A stretch of DNA of 64,000 bases from Acidovorax sp. Root219. Lineage in GTDB: Bacteria; Pseudomonadota; Gammaproteobacteria; Burkholderiales; Burkholderiaceae_C. Shown here piece after piece: positions 37,919-49,061 of this stretch. Position numbers and translations under genes: made by a program. Numbering within the stretch: the first letter of the stretch is position 1; each line of letters starts with the position of its first letter. The notes under the pieces are model-generated. The model was not told the origin of the DNA and did no database searches. It saw only the letters and a list, made by a program, of their open reading frames with translations. The stretch is taken from assembly GCF_001428665.1 (NCBI RefSeq), contig NZ_LMIJ01000004.1, positions 33,756 through 97,755 on the forward strand. The letters run 5' to 3'.

Positions 37919-38266
37919 TCAGGTTTTGGAGGTAGAGCCCGTGCTGGCGCTAGGAGCGCTGGCAGGAGGGGTGGATTCCTTCTTGGAGGCGGCGTCCGTG
38001 CTGGCGGCCGCTGGCGCCGCTGCGGGGGCATCGCCGCCCTTGGCATCGGCAGCGGGTGCCGCCGCAGGCGCGCCGGCTGTGTTTCCACCGCGAAAATCCG
38101 TCACGTACCAGCCTGAACCCTTGAGCTGGAAGCCCGCAGCGGTGACCTGCTTGGAGAACGCCTCGGCGCCGCACGCCGGGCACACCGAGAGTGGTGCGTC
38201 GGAGAGTTTTTGCAGCACGTCCTTGGCATGGCCACAGGAACTGCATTTGTAGGCGTAGATAGGCAT
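37919..38266 (-). CDS. FmdB-family zinc-ribbon protein
   Basis: A 115-residue protein. Residues 1-50 form the FmdB zinc ribbon: MPIYAYKCSSCGH with CxxC (Cys8, Cys11) and a second CPACG pair near 29-33. FQLKGSGWYVTDF (near 46-58) is the family end motif. The remaining ~55 residues are Ala/Pro/Ser/Thr-rich, low-complexity and probably disordered. Usually called a putative regulatory protein, without proven role. First gene of the fmdB-DUF502-aspS unit. Confidence 0.9.
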   Translation of the reverse strand: MPIYAYKCSSCGHAKDVLQKLSDAPLSVCPACGAEAFSKQVTAAGFQLKGSGWYVTDFRGGNTAGAPAAAPAADAKGGDAPAAAPAAASTDAASKKESTPPASAPSASTGSTSKT

Positions 38267-38385
38267 GTCGGGCGTGTCGTTGAAGGCAAAGTGCAAAACC
38301 TTCAATTATAGGCGTGCAGGCAGGCGCACCCCACTTCTCCCCGTGCATGCGGGGTCTGCGGGGGCTTTGGCCCGCCTGCGCCGGC

Positions 38386-39831
38386 TTATTCCACGCCCAC
38401 CAGGCGGTGGTGCCCGGCGTGGCGGTTGGCCAGCAGCTGCGGCAGCAGCGAGCCCAGCACCATGCCCACGACGGCGGCCAGCAGGCCGGCGAGCTGGGCC
38501 GGGAACACTTCACCCCAAGGGGTGTTGAGCAGCAGCAGCCAGATGCCCATGCCCAGCACGATGGCGAAGACGGCGCCCTGCGTGGTGGCGCGCTTCCAGT
38601 ACAGACCCGCCACCAGCGGCACGAAAGCCCCCACCAGCGGCACCTGGTAGGCACCCGAGACCAGCTCGTAGATGGACGTGCCCTGCATGCGGATCGCATA
38701 GGCCAGCACGCAGCCGCTGAACACCAGGGTGGTGATGCGCATGGTGCGCAGGTGCTCCTTGTCCGTCATCGTGGGGCGGAACTGGCGCCAGATGTTCTCG
38801 GTGAAGGTGACGCTGGGCGCCAGCAGGGTGGCCGAGGCGGTGGACTTGAGCGCCGAGAGCAGCGCGCCGAAGAACAGCACCTGCATGATGAAGGGCATCT
38901 TGGCCATCACCAGCGTGGGCAGCACCTTCTGCGGGTCTTCCTTGAGCAGCGCCGCCGTCTCGCCGGGCATGATGATCAGCGCGCTGGCCACCAGAAACAT
39001 GGGCACGAAGGCGAACAGGATGTAGCAGATGCCGCCGATGACCGGGCCGCGCGTGGCGGCTTTGACGTTGTTGGCCGACATCACGCGCTGGAACACGTCC
39101 TGCTGCGGAATGGAGCCGAACATCATGGTGAGGCCCGCCGCGATGAAGAACACCACGTCGTGGAACTTGGGCTCGGGCAGGAAGCGAAACAGTTCGCGGT
39201 TCGAGGCGAACTCGATCACCTTGTCGGCCCCGCCGGCCATGTTGCCCGCGAACACCGCGATGATGGCCAGGCCCACGACCAGGATGATCATCTGGATGAA
39301 GTCCGTGACCGCCACCGACCACATGCCGCCGAACAGCGTGTAGGCCAGGATGGACACCACGCCGATGGTCATGCCCATGGGGATGCTGATGGCGTCACCC
39401 GACAGCAGGTTGAACACCAGCCCCAGCGCCGTGACCTGCGCCGAGACCCAGCCCAGGTAACTGAGCATGATGATCAGCGAGCAGACGACTTCCACCAGGC
39501 GGCCATAGCGCTCGCGGTAGTAATCGCTGATGGTGAGCAGCGTCATGCGGTAGAGCTTGCCCGCGAAGAACAGGCCCACCAGGATCAGGCAGAAGCCCGC
39601 GCCGAAGGGGTCTTCGACCACGTTCCCGAGCCCCCCCTCGATGAACTTGGCCGGGATGCCCAGCACCGTTTCCGAGCCGAACCACGTGGCGAACGTGGTA
39701 GTGATGATCATGTACAGCGGCAGGTGCCGCCCGGCAATGGCGAAATCCGCCGCGTTCTTCACGCGCCGGGCCGCCACGAGGCCGATGGCAATGGTGATCA
39801 ACAGATAGACAATGACCAGGGTCAACAGCAC
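38386..39831 (-). CDS. Sodium:solute symporter (SSS family)
   Basis: Inner-membrane Na+-coupled transporter, 481 residues, about thirteen spans. SSS features: ATWFGSETVLGIPAKFIEGGLG (about 48-69), SDYYRERYGR in the loop before span 4, AYTLFGGMWSVAVTDFIQM (about 163-181, sodium-solute symporter signature) and SALKSTASATLLAPS near 315. The closest named relatives by look are PutP/PanF-type carriers, but the solute cannot be assigned. It lies 42 bp after ubiB and may be read through from it. Confidence 0.9.
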   Translation of the reverse strand: MLLTLVIVYLLITIAIGLVAARRVKNAADFAIAGRHLPLYMIITTTFATWFGSETVLGIPAKFIEGGLGNVVEDPFGAGFCLILVGLFFAGKLYRMTLLTISDYYRERYGRLVEVVCSLIIMLSYLGWVSAQVTALGLVFNLLSGDAISIPMGMTIGVVSILAYTLFGGMWSVAVTDFIQMIILVVGLAIIAVFAGNMAGGADKVIEFASNRELFRFLPEPKFHDVVFFIAAGLTMMFGSIPQQDVFQRVMSANNVKAATRGPVIGGICYILFAFVPMFLVASALIIMPGETAALLKEDPQKVLPTLVMAKMPFIMQVLFFGALLSALKSTASATLLAPSVTFTENIWRQFRPTMTDKEHLRTMRITTLVFSGCVLAYAIRMQGTSIYELVSGAYQVPLVGAFVPLVAGLYWKRATTQGAVFAIVLGMGIWLLLLNTPWGEVFPAQLAGLLAAVVGMVLGSLLPQLLANRHAGHHRLVGVE

Positions 39832-39873
39832 GGCATGCTCCTCGATGTCGCGAAGGGGTGGGGGAAGTGGAAC

Positions 39874-41457
39874 CTAAAAAATCCGGAAGCGGAAAAGCAC
39901 TTGCAACTGCTGTACCAGCACCAGGGCCAGCAAGCCCAGCACGAAGCCTGCGCCCGTGTAGATGATGGCGTGCAGCAGGCGGTTGGTGCGCTTTTGCTCC
40001 GCCATCAGCTCCAGCAGTTCACGCCGATGGTCCTGGGGCTTGTGGCGCAGGTAGTCGTGCAGCAGGCGCGGCAGCTCGGGCAGCATTTTGGCAAAGTGCG
40101 GCCCCTCGGCCTGGATTTCGCGCCACAGGCGCTGCGGCCCCATCTGGTCGAGCATCCATTTTTCAAGAAAGGGCTTGGCGGTGCTCCACAGGTCCAGTTC
40201 CGGGTCGAGCTGGCGGCCCAGGCCCTCGATGTTGAGCAGCGTCTTTTGCAGCAGCACCAGTTGCGGCTGGATCTCGACGTGAAAGCGGCGCGAGGTCTGG
40301 AACAGGCGCATCAGCACCATGCCCAGTGAAATCTCCTTGAGCGGCCGGTCGAAGTAGGGCTCGCAGACGGTGCGGATCGCCGATTCGAGGTCGTTCACCC
40401 GCGTGTCCGGCGGCACCCAGCCGCTCTCGATGTGCAGCTCGGCCACGCGCTTGTAGTCGCGCCGGAAGAAGGCCGTGAAGTTCTGCGCCAGGTACTCCTT
40501 GTCGAACTCGGTGAGCGTGCCCACGATGCCGAAGTCCAGCGAGATGTAGCGCCCGAAGGTGGCTGCATCCAGGCTCACCTGGATGTTGCCCGGGTGCATG
40601 TCGGCATGGAAGAAGCCGTCGCGGAACACCTGGGTGAAGAAGATGGTGACGCCGTCACGCGCCAGCTTGGGGATGTCCACCCCCGCATCACGCAGCCGCT
40701 CGATCTGGTTGATGGGCACGCCGTTCATGCGCTGCATCACCATCACCTCGGCATGGCAGAAGTCCCAGAAGATCTCGGGGATCAGCACCAGGTCCAGGCC
40801 CGACATGTTGCGCCGCAGCTGCGCCGCATTGGCCGCTTCGCGCACCAGGTCCAACTCGTCGTGCAGGTAATTGTCGAACTCGGCGACCACCTCGCGGGGC
40901 TTCAGGCGCTTGCCGTCGGCAGAGAGGCTCTCCACCCAGCCGGCCATCATGCGCATCAGCGCCAGGTCTTTTTCGATCACCGGCAGCATGCCCGGGCGCA
41001 GCACCTTCACGGCCACTTCGCGTTCGATGCCGTGGCGGTCGCGCAGCGTGGCAAAGTGCACCTGGGCGATGGAGGCACTGGCCACCGGTGTGCGGTCGAA
41101 AAAGGTGAAGACCTCGTCCACCGGGCGGCGGAAGGCGCGCTCGATGGTGGCAATGGCGATGTCGGAATGGAACGGCGGCACGCGGTCTTGCAGCAGCGCC
41201 AGCTCGTCGGCGATGTCCGCCGGCAGCAGGTCGCGGCGGGTGGACAGTACCTGGCCGAACTTGACGAAGATGGGGCCCAGGCGCTCCAGCGCCTCGCGCA
41301 GGCGCTGGCCACGCGGGGCATCCAGGTTGCGCCCGATGGAGACGACGCGGGACACCAGGCGCAGCCACGGCTTCTGGAAGCTGTCGAGCACCAGCCCGTC
41401 CAGCCCATAGCGGAACACCACCCAGAGGATGGCCACACCCCGGAGAAAACGCTTCAT
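39874..41457 (-). CDS. ubiB: Ubiquinone biosynthesis accessory kinase-like protein UbiB
   Basis: Atypical kinase/ATPase needed for ubiquinone synthesis, 527 residues. The family motif [14 protein letters not shown] lies near residues 66-79, [13 protein letters not shown] near 127-139, the invariant Lys in VAVKVLRPG near 150, and [10 protein letters not shown] with LDFGIVG gives the catalytic and metal sites. Two C-terminal hydrophobic spans (about 495-520) anchor it to the membrane. Its start overlaps the ubiJ stop by 4 bp. Confidence 0.95.
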   Translation of the reverse strand: MKRFLRGVAILWVVFRYGLDGLVLDSFQKPWLRLVSRVVSIGRNLDAPRGQRLREALERLGPIFVKFGQVLSTRRDLLPADIADELALLQDRVPPFHSDIAIATIERAFRRPVDEVFTFFDRTPVASASIAQVHFATLRDRHGIEREVAVKVLRPGMLPVIEKDLALMRMMAGWVESLSADGKRLKPREVVAEFDNYLHDELDLVREAANAAQLRRNMSGLDLVLIPEIFWDFCHAEVMVMQRMNGVPINQIERLRDAGVDIPKLARDGVTIFFTQVFRDGFFHADMHPGNIQVSLDAATFGRYISLDFGIVGTLTEFDKEYLAQNFTAFFRRDYKRVAELHIESGWVPPDTRVNDLESAIRTVCEPYFDRPLKEISLGMVLMRLFQTSRRFHVEIQPQLVLLQKTLLNIEGLGRQLDPELDLWSTAKPFLEKWMLDQMGPQRLWREIQAEGPHFAKMLPELPRLLHDYLRHKPQDHRRELLELMAEQKRTNRLLHAIIYTGAGFVLGLLALVLVQQLQVLFRFRIF

Positions 41458-42083
41458 GGACCGGTCCGGTCAGCGCCAGGGCTGTTGCTGCTGCCTGCTG
41501 GGGCTGGGGTCACGGGGGCCGCAGGCGCCGGGTACGCGGCGGTGGAGCTGCCATCGGCTGGCGGCACGCGCGAGCCCACGAACTGGCGCAACGCCTGCGC
41601 GGCCTTGCGGGCCACTTCGCTGATGGTGTGCGCAGGCGCATCACCCACCACGCGCGAGAGGTCCTCTTCCAGGTCCCAGCGCACGTTGTCCACCAGCCAG
41701 TTGATCTCGGCGGCCAGCTGCACGTCGCCCTCGATGCGGATGGCGGGTTTGTCGCCACGCAGCGCCACCTGGGCCAGCGCCAGGGGCGAGGTCTCGGTCA
41801 CTTCGAGCTGCAGGTCGGGCGTGGCGCCTTCGGCGGCCAGGTTCAGCAGGCCTGCCGGCGTGATCACCAGCGCCATGGAGAACGCACGCCACTGCACGCG
41901 TGCCACGCGCCCGCGCTGGCGCACCAGGCGGTCCATGGCTTCCTTCTCCTGCATGAGCACATGGTTCAGGAACAGCACCAGCCGCTGCTGCACCTCGTGC
42001 ACGAGCCATTGCGGCGGTTGCGGGCCGGCGGCCAGCCGTTCAAAGAGGCCATCCAGGAACGAAAAAGGGGACTGTGTTGCCAT
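41454..42083 (-). CDS. ubiJ: Ubiquinone biosynthesis accessory factor UbiJ
   Basis: A 209-residue SCP2-domain lipid-binding protein of the Ubi complex, thought to present hydrophobic intermediates to the enzymes. The SCP2-like region is around residues 25-125 ([45 protein letters not shown]), followed by [17 protein letters not shown], typical of UbiJ. The last ~40 residues are a Pro/Ala-rich tail. Coupled to ubiB (ATGA overlap). Confidence 0.9.
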   Translation of the reverse strand: MATQSPFSFLDGLFERLAAGPQPPQWLVHEVQQRLVLFLNHVLMQEKEAMDRLVRQRGRVARVQWRAFSMALVITPAGLLNLAAEGATPDLQLEVTETSPLALAQVALRGDKPAIRIEGDVQLAAEINWLVDNVRWDLEEDLSRVVGDAPAHTISEVARKAAQALRQFVGSRVPPADGSSTAAYPAPAAPVTPAPAGSSNSPGADRTGP

Positions 42084-42110
42084 AGTCCCCGATTATTCCC
42101 TGAACTCGGC

Positions 42111-42128
42111 CCAAAACATGGGTTTTGG
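42111..42128. other. Short perfect hairpin between Tim44-like gene and ubiJ
   Basis: CCAAAAC (42111-42117) and GTTTTGG (42122-42128) form a 7-bp stem with a 4-base loop in the 75-bp gap. No T run follows on the minus strand, so termination is unlikely; it may stabilise or process the mRNA. Confidence 0.35.
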
Positions 42129-42158
42129 ACCGATCCGGGGTGATTTACAAAGCCGTGC

Positions 42159-43205
42159 TCACTGCAGGGCCTGCACGCCGGCCACGAGCCAGCCGCTGGC
42201 GCCACTGCGGGACTTGGTCATGTTCCACACTTCGCGGAAGGGGCTTGGGCCTGCCGAGGGCTCTTCGCGGATCATGCCCGAGAACTCCACGCTGGCCATG
42301 TAGCCATCGTCCAGCTCCTCGATGCCCAGCAGTTGCGCGTCGATCATCACCACGTCGGTGTGGTTGGGCTCGGCACCGCGGTGCGTCTCGCGCTCGGCCA
42401 GCTGCGAGCGGATCTCCTCGAGCATGCTATCGGTCATCATGGAGCGCAGGGTGGTGATGTCCGAGCGGTCCCACGCGGCCTGCAAGGTCACGAAGTTGCG
42501 CTTGGCTGCAGCCAGGAAACCGGGCGTATCGAAGCCCTCGGGCACACCCCAGTTCTGCGAACCCGACAAAGCCGAGCCGGCCGCACCTGCTGCAGCGCCG
42601 GTCAGTCCGGAGCCGATCACCGTGCCCGCGCCGGTGGCGCCGGCTTGGGCGCGTGCTGCATCAAAGGCCATGCTGTTGCGCTCCCAGGGACGGGCCGATG
42701 CATCGTTGCCGACATTGTTGGGGCTGTACTGCGCAGGCACCTGGGCCGCAGCCGGCGTGGCTGCACCGGCACCCTGGAAGGCGAAGGGCGAACCACCAGC
42801 CGCTGCACCACCCTGGTTGCCAGCGCCGTTGCGCGAGCGCATGACCATCTTGAAGATGGCGAAGGCCGCGACGGCCAGCAGCAGGATCATCAGGATGTTG
42901 CCGAAGCCTGCGCCCAGGCCCAGCGAGCTGGCCAGCCAGGCCAGGCCCAGGCCCGCAGCCAGGCCGCCGAGCATGGCACCCCAGGGCTTCTTGGGGGCTG
43001 CAGCGGCAGGCGCGGCAGCGGGCGCGGCTGGCTTGGCCGCATTGTTGGCGTTTTGCGCGGGGCCGCCGGGTGCCGCAGATTCGCGCTGCGTCACGTTGCT
43101 GGACTGCTTGCCCACGGAGTTGCCGCCACCCAGGCGGCGGGCGTCGGCATCCGCATGCGCGAACGCCAGCATTGCCACCAGAACCACAGACCACAGTTTC
43201 ATCAT
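42159..43205 (-). CDS. Tim44-like domain protein
   Basis: A 348-residue exported or membrane protein. Residues 1-23 look like a signal peptide ending ADADA. An Ala/Pro-rich linker (about 40-72) leads to two adjacent Gly/Ala-rich hydrophobic segments (about 75-118). The C-terminal ~120 residues form a Tim44-like (PF04280) domain: FLAAAKRNFVTLQAAWDRSDITTLRSMMTDSMLEEI, then SVEFSGMIREEP and REVWNMTKSRSG. Role in bacteria unknown to me; consistently found between ubiE and ubiJ in this lineage. Confidence 0.85.
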   Translation of the reverse strand: MMKLWSVVLVAMLAFAHADADARRLGGGNSVGKQSSNVTQRESAAPGGPAQNANNAAKPAAPAAAPAAAAPKKPWGAMLGGLAAGLGLAWLASSLGLGAGFGNILMILLLAVAAFAIFKMVMRSRNGAGNQGGAAAGGSPFAFQGAGAATPAAAQVPAQYSPNNVGNDASARPWERNSMAFDAARAQAGATGAGTVIGSGLTGAAAGAAGSALSGSQNWGVPEGFDTPGFLAAAKRNFVTLQAAWDRSDITTLRSMMTDSMLEEIRSQLAERETHRGAEPNHTDVVMIDAQLLGIEELDDGYMASVEFSGMIREEPSAGPSPFREVWNMTKSRSGASGWLVAGVQALQ

Positions 43206-43241
43206 GTCATCTCCATCTTGTATACGGCTGAACTTTGCTGC

Positions 43242-43973
43242 TCAGCACTTGATTCCAACATGCAAGGCCACTATGCCGCCAGTCATGTTGTGATAGTCCA
43301 CATGCCCAAAGCCAGTTTGCTGCATGAGGCTTTTGAGCTCTTCCTGGCCCGGGTGCATGCGAATGGACTCGGCCAGGTAGCGGTAGCTCGAGTCATCGCC
43401 AGCCACCAGCTTGCCCAGTTGCGGCAGCACCTTGAAGGAGTACCAGTCGTAGGCCTTGGTGAGCGGCTTGGCCACCTTGGAGAATTCGAGCACCAGGAGC
43501 TTGCCGCCGGGCTTGAGCACGCGGCACATTTCCTTGAGCGCAACATCCTTGTGCGTCATGTTGCGCAAACCAAACGCCACGCTCACCACGTCGAACTGGG
43601 CATCGGGAAACGGCAGCTTCTCGGCATCGCAGACCAGGGTGGGCAGCACCACACCCGCGTCGATCAGGCGGTCGCGCCCGGTGCGCAGCATGGCCTCGTT
43701 GATGTCGGTGTGCACCACGCGGCCGGTGCTGCCGACCTTCTTCGAAAACGCCAGGGCCAGGTCGCCCGTGCCGCCCGCAATGTCCAGCACCTGGCTGCCC
43801 TCGCGCAGGTTGGCCACCATCACGGTGTAGGCTTTCCAGGCGCGGTGCAGGCCCGCCGACATGAGGTCGTTCATGACGTCGTACTTGGACGCGACGGAGT
43901 CGAACACACCGCGCACGTGGCGCGCTTTTTCCTGCTCGTCGACGGACTGGAAACCGAAATGGGTGGTGCTCAT
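43242..43973 (-). CDS. ubiE: Ubiquinone/menaquinone C-methyltransferase UbiE
   Basis: SAM-dependent C-methyltransferase of quinone synthesis, 243 residues. SAM motif [13 protein letters not shown] lies near 63-75; the UbiE signatures [17 protein letters not shown] (near 31-47) and [16 protein letters not shown] (near 151-166) are present. The start at 43973 ([13 protein letters not shown]) fits the family; the reading frame continues upstream without support. It begins 215 bp after the DUF971 stop. Confidence 0.96.
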   Translation of the reverse strand: MSTTHFGFQSVDEQEKARHVRGVFDSVASKYDVMNDLMSAGLHRAWKAYTVMVANLREGSQVLDIAGGTGDLALAFSKKVGSTGRVVHTDINEAMLRTGRDRLIDAGVVLPTLVCDAEKLPFPDAQFDVVSVAFGLRNMTHKDVALKEMCRVLKPGGKLLVLEFSKVAKPLTKAYDWYSFKVLPQLGKLVAGDDSSYRYLAESIRMHPGQEELKSLMQQTGFGHVDYHNMTGGIVALHVGIKC

Positions 43974-44072
43974 GGGATTCATGCTAGGCGCGTGGGCGCC
44001 CAAGGTACAGCGACAACCCCGCACTGAAACGGGGCATCTGCCGCAAGGGTTTTGAAGACGGCAACATCAAAA

Positions 44073-44089
44073 GGCAGGCGAAGCCTGTC
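44073..44089 (-). terminator. Weak terminator-like hairpin after DUF971
   Basis: On the minus strand CAGGC and GCCTG pair around a 3-base loop, followed by CCTTTTG. It lies in the 215-bp gap between DUF971 and ubiE (43974-44188), where I see no other clear structure. A short stem and short T run make this a weak call. Confidence 0.35.
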
Positions 44090-44188
44090 CATGCGTACCG
44101 GGTTCGCTATCTTAAGCAGAGCAGGCAAGCCAGGGTTTCTGGCGCGACAGTGGTGCGCGCGGGCCACACTGGCCACGCCCTGACAAGG

Positions 44189-44614
44189 TCAGTGGCTGCT
44201 GCAGGCGCTGCCGCCGTGCTCGTGGCCCTTGGGGGCCATGGGCGCATCGCGGTCCACCCCGGCATCGGCCAGCCGGCTTTCGTACTGTGCCCACAGCGCG
44301 GCCTCCTGCTGGCCCAGCTCGTACAGGTATTCCCAGGTGAAGATGCCCGTGTCATGCCCGTCCGAGAAAGTGGGTTTGACGGCGTAGTTGCCGATGGGCT
44401 CCAGGCCTTCGAGGGCCACGTCGCGCTTGCCGGTCTGCAGCACCTCCTGGCCGGGCCCGTGGCCCTTCACCTCGGCCGAAGGCGAGTACACGCGCATCAG
44501 CTCGAAGGGGATGCGGAATGCCGCGCCGTCCGAGAACACCACTTCGAGCACCCGCGACTTGCCATGCACCGTGAGCGCCTGGGGCGTGGGCGAACCCGCT
44601 TTCAAACCTGCCAT
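44189..44614 (-). CDS. DUF971 domain protein
   Basis: A 141-residue cytoplasmic protein with the DUF971 (GBBH-like N-terminal) domain at about 8-110: LTVHGKSRVLEVVFSDGAAFRIPFELMRVYSPSAE is diagnostic, followed by GNYAVKPTFSDGHDTGIFTWEYLYELG. Its C-terminus is rich in His and Cys (KGHEHGGSACSSH), which might bind metal. Function unknown; family members co-occur with ubiE and iron-sulfur genes. Confidence 0.9.
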   Translation of the reverse strand: MAGLKAGSPTPQALTVHGKSRVLEVVFSDGAAFRIPFELMRVYSPSAEVKGHGPGQEVLQTGKRDVALEGLEPIGNYAVKPTFSDGHDTGIFTWEYLYELGQQEAALWAQYESRLADAGVDRDAPMAPKGHEHGGSACSSH

Positions 44615-44715
44615 GGATATCCACCTGTGAAAAACGGCCTTGGCGACGACCGCCAGGCCGGCCTGCATTGTCCCACCCGCAGGCTGCACAGCGTGCAACC
44701 CGCTGGGCTGCGCGG

Positions 44716-45150
44716 TTACTGCAGCGCCTGCAGCGCCGTCACCATGGCGGCCTCGGCCGCCGGCAGGCGCGCACGCAGCGCGGCTTCCTCGTCCGCTGGG
44801 CCGGGCCGCTGGGCCGCAGCCCACACCGGTGCCGGGAAATGGCTGTCCCAGGCAAAGCGGGCGATCACGTGCCAGTGCAGGTGCGGCACCATGTTGCCCA
44901 GGGCCGCCAGATTGACCTTGGTGGGCGCCAGGTGCTGGCGCAATGCCTGCTCCACGGCCGTGACGGCCTCCATGCAGTGCACGCGGTAGGCGGCCGGCAG
45001 ATCGGAGAACTCGGCCGCATGGGCATTCCACACCACGCGGTAGAAGGCCGGAAAGCCGACTTCGTCCGCGCGGATCACGCGCACGCGCGTGCCGCGCCAG
45101 ACCAGTGTGCCGCCATCGGCGGCGCACAGGGGGCAAATCCCCTGGCTCAT
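44716..45150 (-). CDS. HIT family hydrolase
   Basis: A 144-residue nucleotide-binding protein of the histidine-triad superfamily. The triad HLHWHVI has His90, His92 and His94. An N-terminal CPLC pair (Cys6, Cys9) with the conserved WRG-RVRVI strand suggests a zinc site. Likely hydrolyses a nucleotide phosphoramidate or diadenosine compound; the substrate is not assignable. Coupled to the preceding flavoprotein gene by an ATGA overlap at 45147-45150. Confidence 0.9.
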   Translation of the reverse strand: MSQGICPLCAADGGTLVWRGTRVRVIRADEVGFPAFYRVVWNAHAAEFSDLPAAYRVHCMEAVTAVEQALRQHLAPTKVNLAALGNMVPHLHWHVIARFAWDSHFPAPVWAAAQRPGPADEEAALRARLPAAEAAMVTALQALQ

Positions 45151-48100
45151 ACCAGAACCCGCTCGATGCCGCCCTGGTTGGCGCGTTCGACGTACTCGGG
45201 CATCCAGTTCTCGCCCAGGATCTCGCGTGCCATCTCGACCACGATGTAGTCGGCTTCGAGCAGGCCGTTGTTCAGGTCGTCCTGGTAGCGGTTCAGGCCC
45301 TGCAGGCAGCTCGGGCAGCTGGTGAGTATCTTCACGTTGTCCTTCTCGCCCACGGCGCCGCTGGCACGCAGGGTGGCCTCGCCCTTCTTGATCTCTTCTT
45401 CCTTGCGAAAGCGCACCTGGGTGGAGATGTCGGGGCGCGTCACGCCCAGCGTGCCCGATTCACCGCAGCAGCGCTCGCTCTTGAGCACCTGCTCGCCCAC
45501 CAACGCCTTCACGGTCTTCAGGGCGTCCTGCTGCTTCATGGGGTTGTGGCAGGGCTCGTGGTAGAGGTAGGCGCCCTTGCCCTGCAGGGTGATGCCCTTT
45601 TCCAGCAGGTACTCGTGGATGTCGATGATGCGGCTGCCCGGGAAGATCTTGTCGAACTCGTAGCCCTGCAGCTGGTCGTAGCAGGTGCCGCAGCTGACCA
45701 CCACGGTCTTGATATCGAGGTAGTTGAGCGTGTTGGCCACGCGGTGGAAGAGCACCCGGTTGTCGGTGATCATCTTCTCGGCCTTGTCGAACTGGCCGCT
45801 GCCGCGCTGCGGGTAGCCGCAGCACAGGTAGCCCGGGGGCAGCACGGTCTGCACGCCCGCATGCCAGAGCATGGCCTGCGTGGCCAGGCCGACCTGGCTG
45901 AACAGGCGCTCCGACCCGCAACCGGGGAAGTAGAACACGGCCTCGGCCTCGGCCGTGGTGGCCTTCGGGTTGCGGATGATGGGAACGTAGTCCTTGTCCT
46001 CGATGTCCAGCAGCGCACGCGCGGTGCGCTTGGGCAGGCCGCCGGGCAGCTTCTTGTTGATGAAGTGGACCACCTGCTCCTTGACCGGCGCGGTGCCCAC
46101 GGTGGCCGGTGGCTTGGCGGTCTGCTTGCGGCCCACCTTGCGCAGCAGCTCGACGGCCATGCGCTGCGCCTTGAAGCCCACGCCGACCATGGCCGAACGC
46201 ATGAACTTGATGGTCTCGGGGTTGGTGGCGTTGAGCATGGTCATCGCCAGCGCGTTGCCGGGGCGGAAGGTCTTCTTGCCCATCTTGCGCAGCAGGTTGC
46301 GCATGTTCATGGTGACGTCGCCGAAGTCGATCTTCACCGGGCAGGGGCTCTCGCACTTGTGGCAGACCGTGCAGTGGTCGGCCACGTCCTCGAACTCCTG
46401 CCAGTGCTTGATGCTCACGCCGCGGCGGGTCTGCTCCTCGTACAGGAAGGCCTCGACCAGCAGCGAGGTGGCCAGGATCTTGTTGCGCGGGCTGTACAGC
46501 AGGTTGGCGCGCGGCACGTGCGTGGCGCACACGGGCTTGCACTTGCCGCAGCGCAGGCAGTCCTTGACGGAATCAGCGATGGCGCCGATGTCGCTCTGCT
46601 GCATGATCAGCGACTCGTGTCCCATGAGGCCGAAGCTCGGCGTGTAGGCGTTGGTCAGGTCGGCGTGCAGCAGCGCCGGGTCGCGTGCCTGGCCGCCGGG
46701 GGTGGCGTCCATGGCCAGTACCGGCGCGGCATCGCGCAGCAGCTTGCCCTTGTTGAAGCGGCCCTCGGGGTCCACGCGCTGCTTGTATTCGGCGAAGGGG
46801 CGCAGCTCCTCGTCGGTCAGAAATTCGAGCTTGGTGATGCCGATGCCATGCTCGCCCGAGATCACGCCGTCCAGGCTGCGCGCCAGCACCATGATGCGCT
46901 CCACCGCGCGGTGCGCAGTCTGCAGCATCTCGTAGTCGTCGCTGTTGACCGGCAGGTTGGTGTGCACATTGCCGTCACCGGCATGCATGTGCAGGGCCAC
47001 CCAGACGCGGCCCTTGAGCACGCGCTTGTGGATGGCCGTGGCCTCGTCGAGGATGGGCTTGAAAGCCGCGCCCGCGAAGATGCCCGAGAGAGGGGCGCGC
47101 AACTGGGTCTTCCAGCTCGCGCGCAGGGTGTGGTCCTGCAATTGGGGAAACAGGCTGTCCACGTTCTGCAGCCAGGTGGCCCACAGCGTGCGCACCTCGG
47201 CCACCAGGGCGATGGCCTGGGCCACGCGGTCCTCGAGCAGTTCGGCCGAGGGGATCTCGTTGGCGTCGTCCTGCTTGCCGAGGGGCAGGTTGCCGCGCTC
47301 GAAGAAGTCGGTGAACGCATCGCACAGCTTGATCTTGTTGCGCAGCGACAGCTCGATGTTGATGCGCTCGATGCCGTCGGTGTACTCGGCCATGCGCGGC
47401 AGCGGGATCACCACGTCTTCGTTGATCTTGAAGGCGTTGGTGTGGCGGCTGATGGCCGCCGTGCGCTTGCGGTCGAGCCAGAATTTCTTGCGCGCCTCGG
47501 GGCTGATGGCGATGAAGCCCTCGCCGTTGCGCGAGTTGGCGATGCGCACCACCTCGCTGGTCACGCGCGCCACCTCGTCGGCGTTGTCGCCCGCGATGTC
47601 GCCGATCAGCACCATCTTGGGCAAACCACCGTTGCCCTTCTTGCTCTTGGTGGCGTAGCCCACGGCCTTGAGGTAGCGGTCGTCCAGGTGTTCCAGGCCT
47701 GCCAGCAGCACGCCGGAGCGCTTTTGCTCGGCGAACATGTAGTCCTTGATCTCAACGATGCTGGGCACCGCATCCTTGGCGTTGCCGAAGAACTCCATGC
47801 ACACGGTGCGCGTGTGCTCGGGCATGCGGTGCACCACCCAGCGCGCGCTGGTGATCAGGCCGTCGCAACCCTCTTTCTGGATACCGGGCAGGCCCGAGAG
47901 GAACTTGTCCGTCACGTCCTTGCCCAGGCCTTCCTTGCGGAAGGTCTTGCCCGGAATGGCCAGGCGCTCGGTGCGCACCGGCGTCTTGCCGTCGGCCTCG
48001 AAATACTGCAGCTCGAAGGTGGCGGTCTCCACGTCATGGATCTTGCCCATGTTGTGGTCCATGCGGGTCACTTCGAGCCACTGGGCCTCGGGCGTCACCA

Positions 48101-49061
48101 TGCGCCAGCTGGCCAGGTTGTCCAGGGCAGTACCCCAGAGCACGGCCTTCTTGCCGCCGGCGTTCATGGCGATGTTGCCGCCGATGCACGAAGCCTCGGC
48201 GCTGGTCGGGTCCACTGCGAAGACAAAGCCCGCGCGCTCGGCCGCATCGGCCACGCGCTGGGTGACCACGCCGGCCTCGGTCCAGACGGTGCCCACCTCG
48301 CTGTCCATGCCCGGCAGGCGGCGCATTTCCACCTCGGTCATGGCTTCGAGCTTCTCGGTGTTGATGACCACGCTCTTCCAGGTCAGCGGGATGGCGCCGC
48401 CGGTGTAGCCGGTGCCGCCCCCGCGCGGGATGATGGTCAGGCCGAGCTCGATGCAGCCCTTGACCAGCAGGGCCATCTCGACCTCGGTGTCGGGTACCAG
48501 CACCACGAACGGGTATTCGACGCGCCAGTCGGTGGCGTCGGTCACGTGGCTCACGCGCGAGAGCCCGTCGAACTTGATGTTGTCCTTGGCCGTCAGGCGC
48601 CCCAGCGTGCGCTGGATGCGCCGGCGCAGCTCGGTGGCCTGCACGAAGGTGGCGTTGAACGCGGCCACGGCCTTGCCTGCGGCCTGCACCAGCTCGCCCA
48701 CCAGGCGGTCACGCCCGGCGTCGTCGCCCGGGGTGCGGCGCTTGTCGATCTCGGCCAGGCGGTGCTGCAGGGCCTCCACCAGCTGCTTGCGCCGGCCGGG
48801 GTTGTCCAGCAGGTCGTCCTGCAGGTAGGGGTTGCGCTGCACCACCCAGATGTCGCCCAGCACCTCGTAGAGCATGCGGGCGGATCGCCCGGTGCGCCGT
48901 TCCTTGCGCAGTTGATCGAGAACCTCCCAGGCCGGGGACCCCAGCAGGCGAATCACGATCTCCCGGTCGGAGAACGAGGTGTAGTTATAGGGGATCTCGC
49001 GCAGACGCACAGGCTCGGCGGCCTGCGTCTGCAAGGCAGCCAACGCTATCGGAACATTCAT
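45147..49061 (-). CDS. Fused FAD/FMN oxidoreductase with [4Fe-4S] and CCG domains
   Basis: A 1304-residue dehydrogenase merging what are often separate GlcD-, GlcE/F-type subunits. Order: N-terminal DUF3683-like region (1-190); FAD-binding PCMH domain ([13 protein letters not shown] near 234; [16 protein letters not shown] near 288); FAD-oxidase C-terminal domain with [12 protein letters not shown] (near 690) and [10 protein letters not shown]; two ferredoxin clusters [11 protein letters not shown] (about 833-843) and [11 protein letters not shown] (about 893-903); and two cysteine-rich CCG units ([16 protein letters not shown] near 1045-1077; [15 protein letters not shown] near 1120-1195). 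Oxidises a 2-hydroxy acid such as D-lactate, by family inference, passing electrons through the clusters to quinone. Confidence 0.9.
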   Translation of the reverse strand: MNVPIALAALQTQAAEPVRLREIPYNYTSFSDREIVIRLLGSPAWEVLDQLRKERRTGRSARMLYEVLGDIWVVQRNPYLQDDLLDNPGRRKQLVEALQHRLAEIDKRRTPGDDAGRDRLVGELVQAAGKAVAAFNATFVQATELRRRIQRTLGRLTAKDNIKFDGLSRVSHVTDATDWRVEYPFVVLVPDTEVEMALLVKGCIELGLTIIPRGGGTGYTGGAIPLTWKSVVINTEKLEAMTEVEMRRLPGMDSEVGTVWTEAGVVTQRVADAAERAGFVFAVDPTSAEASCIGGNIAMNAGGKKAVLWGTALDNLASWRMVTPEAQWLEVTRMDHNMGKIHDVETATFELQYFEADGKTPVRTERLAIPGKTFRKEGLGKDVTDKFLSGLPGIQKEGCDGLITSARWVVHRMPEHTRTVCMEFFGNAKDAVPSIVEIKDYMFAEQKRSGVLLAGLEHLDDRYLKAVGYATKSKKGNGGLPKMVLIGDIAGDNADEVARVTSEVVRIANSRNGEGFIAISPEARKKFWLDRKRTAAISRHTNAFKINEDVVIPLPRMAEYTDGIERINIELSLRNKIKLCDAFTDFFERGNLPLGKQDDANEIPSAELLEDRVAQAIALVAEVRTLWATWLQNVDSLFPQLQDHTLRASWKTQLRAPLSGIFAGAAFKPILDEATAIHKRVLKGRVWVALHMHAGDGNVHTNLPVNSDDYEMLQTAHRAVERIMVLARSLDGVISGEHGIGITKLEFLTDEELRPFAEYKQRVDPEGRFNKGKLLRDAAPVLAMDATPGGQARDPALLHADLTNAYTPSFGLMGHESLIMQQSDIGAIADSVKDCLRCGKCKPVCATHVPRANLLYSPRNKILATSLLVEAFLYEEQTRRGVSIKHWQEFEDVADHCTVCHKCESPCPVKIDFGDVTMNMRNLLRKMGKKTFRPGNALAMTMLNATNPETIKFMRSAMVGVGFKAQRMAVELLRKVGRKQTAKPPATVGTAPVKEQVVHFINKKLPGGLPKRTARALLDIEDKDYVPIIRNPKATTAEAEAVFYFPGCGSERLFSQVGLATQAMLWHAGVQTVLPPGYLCCGYPQRGSGQFDKAEKMITDNRVLFHRVANTLNYLDIKTVVVSCGTCYDQLQGYEFDKIFPGSRIIDIHEYLLEKGITLQGKGAYLYHEPCHNPMKQQDALKTVKALVGEQVLKSERCCGESGTLGVTRPDISTQVRFRKEEEIKKGEATLRASGAVGEKDNVKILTSCPSCLQGLNRYQDDLNNGLLEADYIVVEMAREILGENWMPEYVERANQGGIERVLV

